Assembly: GCA_007258455.2 (NCBI GenBank)
Contig: VDFB02000001.1
Coordinates: 15,521,747 to 15,585,746 of the forward strand
From: Sequoia sempervirens
Lineage: Eukaryota > Streptophyta > Pinopsida > Cupressales > Cupressaceae
Length of the DNA stretch: 64,000 bases
Reading direction: 5' to 3'
Shown here: positions 58,519 to 64,000 of the stretch, one piece after another
How positions within the stretch are numbered: position 1 is the stretch's first letter
Layout of the letters: every line of letters starts with the position of its first letter
The notes under the pieces: generated by a model
The model's input: the letters and a program-made list of their open reading frames with translations, nothing else
What the model was told of the DNA's origin: nothing
Databases searched by the model: none
Translations under genes and position numbers: made by a program

Positions 58519-60315
58519 ATGAGTATTTGGTGTCCTATTTCTAACACCATAGTGAGAGGAAGTTTGAGACTCATGTCATCCCATGATAGCATAATCATTG
58601 TGGATCTTGGGTTTTCTAGCTCTTTCACTCCTAGTGTTGATACTAGTACACTACGTATGGACAACACCCTTAGCAACTCTTTACCTTCAATTGGTATGCA
58701 AGTTGAAACAAGGAATGATAGTGTCCCGCAAGAAAACATAATTCAAATTCATGAGGACCTAGCTAACTTACAACATCAAGTGGCGTGGATTTTCTTTTCC
58801 ACCTATAAGCATTTCATTCACTTGTCCTACAAACACATATACTCCTTCACCTTTTTTACTTTCATCCCACAACACAAGTAATGACCCTCTCATTACTCAA
58901 CTTTTCTAAACCATTTCATCCCTCCAAAAGCAAGTCACCACCATCAATCAAAATCAAAATGGTCCACCTACATATTATTTCAAAAGTAGTCCATTGTCCT
59001 TGGAGATATGACACTGATGCCACAAGGTGTAGAGGTGCCTAGATTTGAAATAAGAAGGATTAGATCCTTCTAACCGTAATCTGTCTTACACGGCTTTATA
59101 TGTAGTGAATTTTTCCTTGATGATACAAAATTTTAGCTAAACTTTTTTCTAGGTCATTGAAAGATACTTCCTTGGAATGGTTCTCTTCTTTACCGAACAA
59201 CTCAATTCGTTCATATAATGAACTCTTTGAGGCATTTGTAAACTATTTCCAAGTGCATATGACCCGAAAGATGACCTTGGTTGATTTGATGAGATGTAAG
59301 CAAAAAGAAGAAGAAAAGATCACTGACTTTATCTCACGCTATCAATCACTTTATTCCCAAATTGATATCAAGGTACCCAACCCTCACCTTCAAAATATGT
59401 TCATAGAAAATTTTCAAAGCAAGATTCAAGACAATCTCACAATGATGAAATTCACATCCTTTATGCACTTTTGTACTACCCTCTGTGACTATCAAAACTT
59501 AGTTAGTAGTCAAGATATAAAATTCACTTCTATCCAAACCAAGAAATTCGAGCCCACAAACACAAAAAAATTCCCAACCTTTTAGAAAATAGAATAAAGG
59601 GTTCCTTGAATTCAATCCCCCTCAACAACCAACTCAAAATGTCAATAACCAAGTAGTTGTTGTTAAAGCCTCGATACCCTTTAGTTATGGAGACACGAAA
59701 AAGATAATTCACTCCCCTACGTGATACCCTTCATAACACAATTACCCAACTTTTAGACCAGCAAATGATTACCTTGCCTCTCATCAAAACACCTGATCCT
59801 AATAAAACTTTACCCCCAAGCTTTAGATCAAATGTGCATTGTCATTACCACTAACAAAATCGACATGACATAGAACATTGCAAGTGTCTTAAACATGTTG
59901 TGCAAGACCTCATTGATTTCGGTCATCTTTCTATTGGAGGTGTAAATGATCAAGGAAATAAGTCAGTTGCAACTCCTAACTAAAATCTTCAAATATTTAC
60001 CAAACCCATGCAAAAACATAATATTTCATTTGTCAAAGCCAGCAAAAGTACGAAGAATGATGTGATGAATTTTGACACAGATTATGATAACAATGATCCT
60101 ATCCAACATCAGTCTATAGATCCTATGGATGACATGGTAGGAGTTATAGACATCATTCCTCATAAGGGTCGAACTAAGAATCCTCCCGAAATCACTTTCT
60201 TCTCTAAGGATATACTTAAACATGCTCCTGATGGTCCTCTTTGCATAGCTGGCCGTATCTATGACAAGCCCACTAATGGGATACTAATAGATCCCTCCTT
60301 TGAAGAGAATGTGAT
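58519..60315 (+). pseudogene. GPR-4 gag and start of the retropepsin-like region
   Basis: ATG at 58519 (MSIWCPISNTIVRG). The gag core at 59157-59560 shows LEWFSSLPNNSIRSYNEL, NYFQVHMTRK, DFISRYQSLYSQ and FMHFCTTLCDYQNLVSSQ, parallel to GPR-3. The Cys/His segment near 59850 is broken by stops. DGPLCIAGRIYDKPTNGILID (60229-60290) is followed by PSFEENV: the residue two after Asp is Ser where Gly is expected in active retropepsins. The frame is cut at 60316 by a solo LTR. Confidence 0.85.
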
Positions 60316-61518
60316 TGTAGACACTCAAAATATCTTGATCGACATCATGCACTTGATTCACTAACACTGATTCTTCCTTAATCACTTCCACACTAACCAA
60401 TTAATTGAATAATATTTATTTAATCAATTAAATTCATCAAAATTTTCTCCTTAATCAGATAATACACTTTATCGAATTATTTCATCAAAATCCTAATGTT
60501 CTTCCTTTAATTAAATAAATCAATTTTATTTAATTAAAATCCTAATGTTCTTCCTTTAATTAAATAAATCAATTTTATTTAATTAAAATCCTAATGTTCC
60601 AACATGCTCTCATTTTATTTAAATGAACCCAAACATCTAAATCAAATGTCATAAATCAAACTAATTTCATCCAATTTAATTAATCCTAAATTAATTAACT
60701 CCTAACACTAATCCCCCATTCCTCTAGCTTTTAACTCCACCCTAGGGTAATTCAACCTTGGTCAAGTTGCACGTGTAAATCAATTTATTTGATTTACTAA
60801 TTACCCTATTTTCATTCAAATATGGCATATTCTTGGAATATTCCACCCATTTGAATTTTCCCTCCCAAAGGACTTTTTTCCTCCACCTTTGCATTGAAGG
60901 CTCTTACATGGCATTGAAGGCCCTTACACCTCCTCTTACACAAGCCACCTCTTGGCTTTCAAATATCAACTACATGCATTTAACATGCACATTGTTCAAA
61001 ATGTACTTCACCTCCCTTCATTAGCATGTTGACAAGTGGCACAATGCCATTGGTCCATTTTTTAATCCCACATTCTCCCCATTCTTCACTCTTCAATCTT
61101 TCTTCATTATAAATAGAGGCATTCTCTATTGATTTAGGATACACAAGTTCATCCACAATCATACACAAGTTCATGCAAGGTTATTATCCACAATATCATC
61201 CACAAGTTAGGCATAGAATTCATCATTCATAGCTAGTTTATTGGAATTTTGCATCAAGAAGCACACATTTAATCCATAAATCTTATCAAGGGATTGAGAA
61301 AGGGCTTCTTTCCACATCAAAGAAGCACCAATCCCCCTATGGGATGTTGGTTTGAGCATTTAGAATAGTGTTTCATTAGTAATTTATTTGATATTTTACT
61401 TTGTTTTCATGTTCTTATGTTTAACGAATTTCATCGGGAATGCTTAGTTTCTACTTGTTTATTGACTAATGATCACTTGTTTGTTTATATGTGAGTAGGT
61501 CTAGGAACAACATTCATA
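60316..61518 (+). repeat. Solo LTR inserted in GPR-4
   Basis: It starts TGTAGACACTC and ends TTCATA; flanks GTGAT (60311-60315) and TTGAT (61519-61523) fit a 5-bp duplication with one change. Removing it rejoins ENVI to EKFLLLHE. CATTATAAATAGAGG near 61107 is a TATA box. A 50-bp AT-rich unit is duplicated at about 60488-60590. The TGTAGACA start recalls the GP LTR, but the rest does not align, so it is another family. Confidence 0.78.
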
Positions 61519-62703
61519 TTGATAATCGAGAAATTCTTACTTTTGCATGAGCTCTATCAAGATATATACGATAAACCGATAGCATGGATCAAGATACATA
61601 ATGGTTTTTCTTGCCCTACGATGGGATCGATCACTTTACCATTGCAAATTGGACCAAAAAAATTAGATGTCTCATTCTCCATCATCTCGTAGTGAAAAAA
61701 ATTCTATGTGAAGTTAGACCATCCATTGCTTCACTCCATGAAAGTTGCCCCTTTGGTTGTGCATAAATGCTAAAGTTTCCCTTTGACAATGAATTATTCA
61801 TTGTTCACCATAGTGGCTTTAACCCATTATCCTCTAAAGGTAACTTTTCCTTATATTTCTTTTGGCCTGAGCCCATGGAACCTATAAAACCACGAGAAGA
61901 CTTCTTTTTCTTGTCCTATCAGTAGTTCAAGGCAAAGAAGATAGCAGAACTATCCCTCCAAAACATGTCCCCATCCACCACCGAGCCTACCATCCTAGAC
62001 AAAACCATGATTGAGCCTAAGGAATCCCCAAACGACCAAAACCAACCTAAAACATAACCTTCCCCTACCTCTTACAAAAGACTAAGAGACCATGAAAACA
62101 ACCTCATCACACCTCCTAGAATAAAATAGGTTTAAAAAGTCAAAGAGAAAGTGGTTGAACAACCTCCTGTGGTTCATTCCATTCCTCTCCTTAGGGAAGA
62201 AAATAAACCTTTGGTCGATCAACCCGCTTCTACACAAATACAACTTGAAAATAAAACTAAATGAAACAGAGGTGCTAGAGAGGTGTAGGTGTAGATGTCA
62301 TGCCCTTGCTCACAGGATACATGAAGAACTAAACAAAGAAAATCATGATCCAAACTTGATTGAAGCAATGCATGATGACTCTACCCCTACTCCGACACAA
62401 AACAATCCAATACAAAAAACACAACAAGAGTTGAACTCTTACATGGACATTATCATTCGACCTTTTGTTGTGATTAAATTGGATGATGATAATGAGGTCG
62501 CTCAAATTGAGGAAGAGGTGCATAATGAATTGAATACATTTTTTTTCTCTTCCATGAGCGTAGATGAAAAATCTCCTACAAAGAGTGTTGAACCTAGTGC
62601 TACCCCTAGTTTGAACTTTCTTGTCCCTTTGGCTATTTTCTCCCACCTTCATATATATAATGACCATGACTTGAGGTGGATTTCATCTGGGCTTACACGC
62701 TGA
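61519..62703 (+). pseudogene. GPR-4 retropepsin-like region (second part) and C-terminal region
   Basis: EKFLLLHELYQDIYDKP, GFSCP and LPLQIGPKKLDVSFSI correspond to 488-907 (minus) and 36850-37250. EPMEP near 61872 is shared by all copies. A Pro-rich segment is followed by RCRCRCHALAHRIHEE, the Arg/Cys/His motif also in GPR-3, and an acidic EEEVHNELN block. Last stop at 62701-62703. About seven TAA/TAG stops and frame changes are present. Confidence 0.78.
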
Positions 62704-63910
62704 CTCCTCACATGTGCCTTACTAGTCTTTTTTGCATTTTATTTTTCTTTATCTTTGTGTGATTGCATGTTTAATGTGACCCCCATAACGCTCTATTTGA
62801 TGTTCTCTCCTTTGTGACATTTCTCTCTATTTGTACCTTCATTCTTCTCTATGTCATAAATCTCTTGGTTTTCCTTTTGAGATGATGCAAGGTGTTGAAA
62901 CATTCATGTCTTTTCCATATGTTTAACCAAAAACTTTTCTTTTCATTTATCTTCCTCAGATTTTCTTTGTTTTTCCTTTTTGGGATGATGCAAGGTGTCA
63001 CACATTCATGTCTCTCTTCCATGTTGACCCAAAATCTTTCTTTTCTCTTTTCATTTTGTCTTAGGTTTTCCTTTTGGTGACAAACAAGGTGTTAAGGCAT
63101 TCCCGCTTCTTCCATGTTGACCTTAAAAAGGTTTTTCTTTTTTTTTGCTCTCTTTGTGTAATTCTTCTAGTTTTATGTGTATTTGTGGATGATGATAGTT
63201 TCTCTGAGCTCTCTAACAAAATTGCAGCAAAGAATATGCTGACACCAAATCCATAGATCCATTATGTGTTTGGTGTTTTAATTTTGGGGGCAACCCTTCT
63301 CTTTTTTCTTTTTTTTTCCTTTTACATGGCGCAGCTCATTTGGAAACATATGACTTGGTATATGGCTTTCGAAGTTGGCTCTTATGTATTCTTTATTGTT
63401 TGGATTTATCATTTTCTACTTTAAAGTAATTGCTCACAGCATGGTGTTTAGTAATTTCTTTAAAGTGGGGGCATATATTTGCATTATTATTTTGCATTTT
63501 TCTTTTTCATGGTTCATGGTGCAGTTTTCTTATTTCATATGATGTGTTTCTCACTTTGTGGATGACATTGGGTGTGATGTCCTTCAATGAAATGATCTCT
63601 CTTAGCATATTGCATTCCTCTTAGTGGCTTGATGTGACACACTATATCCCCTAAGCTATGAATCTTTTATTCTTTGATTGGTCCTCTCTTGGAGACATTA
63701 GGCATAGTGTTCCCTAAGTTAAAGACCTTACATGAACTAAGAAAAACTCCTTTGAACATCCCTCGTTGTTGTGATTTACCATTTGTATGGCCACCCTTGC
63801 ATAACACAACTTGTATGTTTGTGGAGCCATCTTTTTTATCATGAGCCCAAGCATACGAATTTTTTCTTGTCTCATGAAGCTGGAAAATCATTTTTGTGTG
63901 GTGCCTTATT
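62704..63910 (+). other. GPR-4 3' noncoding region with the triple repeat
   Basis: Pyrimidine-rich, with three copies of the CTTTTTGGGATGATGCAAGG / CCATGTTGACC unit (about 62865, 62965 and 63060), parallel to GPR-3. It ends GTGCCTTATT where CHR-3 begins. No gene is seen. Confidence 0.7.
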
Positions 63911-64000
63911 TGGTGCAGCCATGGTAGGAGGGTCCTCAAAGAGAACAATTTGGACCATGAAGCAAGAGTTACACAATAGAAGCAACATAGAAATTGGAGG
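63911..64000 (-). mobile_element. CHR-3 LTR end, runs off the window
   Basis: TGGTGCAGCCATGGTAGGAG and the next 70 bp match the complement of the CHR-2 LTR end closely, more so than CHR-1. On the minus strand this is the end of an LTR, so the element lies to the right in minus orientation. The flank TTATT (63906-63910) would be its target duplication. Confidence 0.85.

Larger units (their letters stand above)
58471..63910 (+). mobile_element. GPR-4, 5'-truncated copy of the GPR family
   Basis: The copy starts in the leader just before gag (ATTGCATTTGCATTCACC near 58483), so the 5' LTR and most of the leader are lost. Gag, retropepsin-like region, C-terminal region and the 3' noncoding part follow in the GPR-3 order. 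It is split at 60316-61518 by a solo LTR and at 63911 by CHR-3. Its 3' LTR would lie beyond the window. Confidence 0.84.

Noticed and set aside
60316..61518. Solo LTR in GPR-4 as a member of the GP family
   Set aside because: Both start TGTAGACA, but the following sequence does not align and the 60488-60590 duplication is absent from GP LTRs.

Overview
The window looks like a plant nuclear intergenic region, most likely from a large-genome seed plant such as a conifer. This is inference: it is AT-rich, made almost wholly of decayed LTR retrotransposons nested in one another, has plant-type Copia and chromodomain Gypsy elements, a plant mobile domain, and no intact cellular gene. No tRNA, rRNA or CRISPR array was seen. 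Labels used here are mine: COP (Copia), GPR (gag plus protease-like family without polymerase), GP (G-patch element), CHR (chromovirus), PMDE (element carrying a plant mobile domain).

Left stack (1-30502). GPR-1, on the minus strand, is the oldest layer. Its gag is split by COP-1 (1348-26403; equal 1234-bp LTRs; target duplication GGGAA). COP-1 is split near its RNase H end by a GPR solo LTR (6642-8407 plus 21002), which is split by the 12.6-kb GP element (8408-20996, minus; target duplication GGTTC). A few bases further on COP-1 is split again by CHR-1 (21020-24780, minus; target duplication AAAGG). A 734-bp inverted-repeat element (26474-27207; target duplication AGT) sits in the GPR-1 gag start.

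Right stack (30575-53561). GPR-2 (minus) has its 3' LTR at 30575-32541. Its 3' noncoding part is split by GPR-3 (32639-46141, plus; target duplication CCAAC), whose 3' LTR holds PMDE (41173-45954; target duplication ATAAT). GPR-2 is split again by CHR-2 (46570 onward, plus), a nearly full-length chromovirus whose integrase holds a 1.27-kb insertion and whose 3' LTR runs into a 100-N assembly gap (53562-53661).

The last part holds a decayed, unrecognised gene of about 1,065 codons (54412-57606, minus), a 0.86-kb noncoding stretch with repeated ATCGG/CCGAT dyads, GPR-4 (about 58471-63910, plus) split by a solo LTR, and the edge of CHR-3.

How the parts relate: only the COP and CHR elements carry reverse transcriptase and integrase. 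GPR, GP and PMDE lack them here and would have to be moved by enzymes supplied in trans (inference). The most notable observations are a recurring imperfect palindrome confined to GPR LTRs and leaders (about 18 copies), the large unknown gene, an antisense plant mobile domain gene in an LTR element, a G-patch element with GC-rich palindromic minisatellites, insertion of two CHR elements at the same base of two GPR copies, and stop codons in decayed frames that are mostly explicable as C-to-T changes of Gln or Arg codons.
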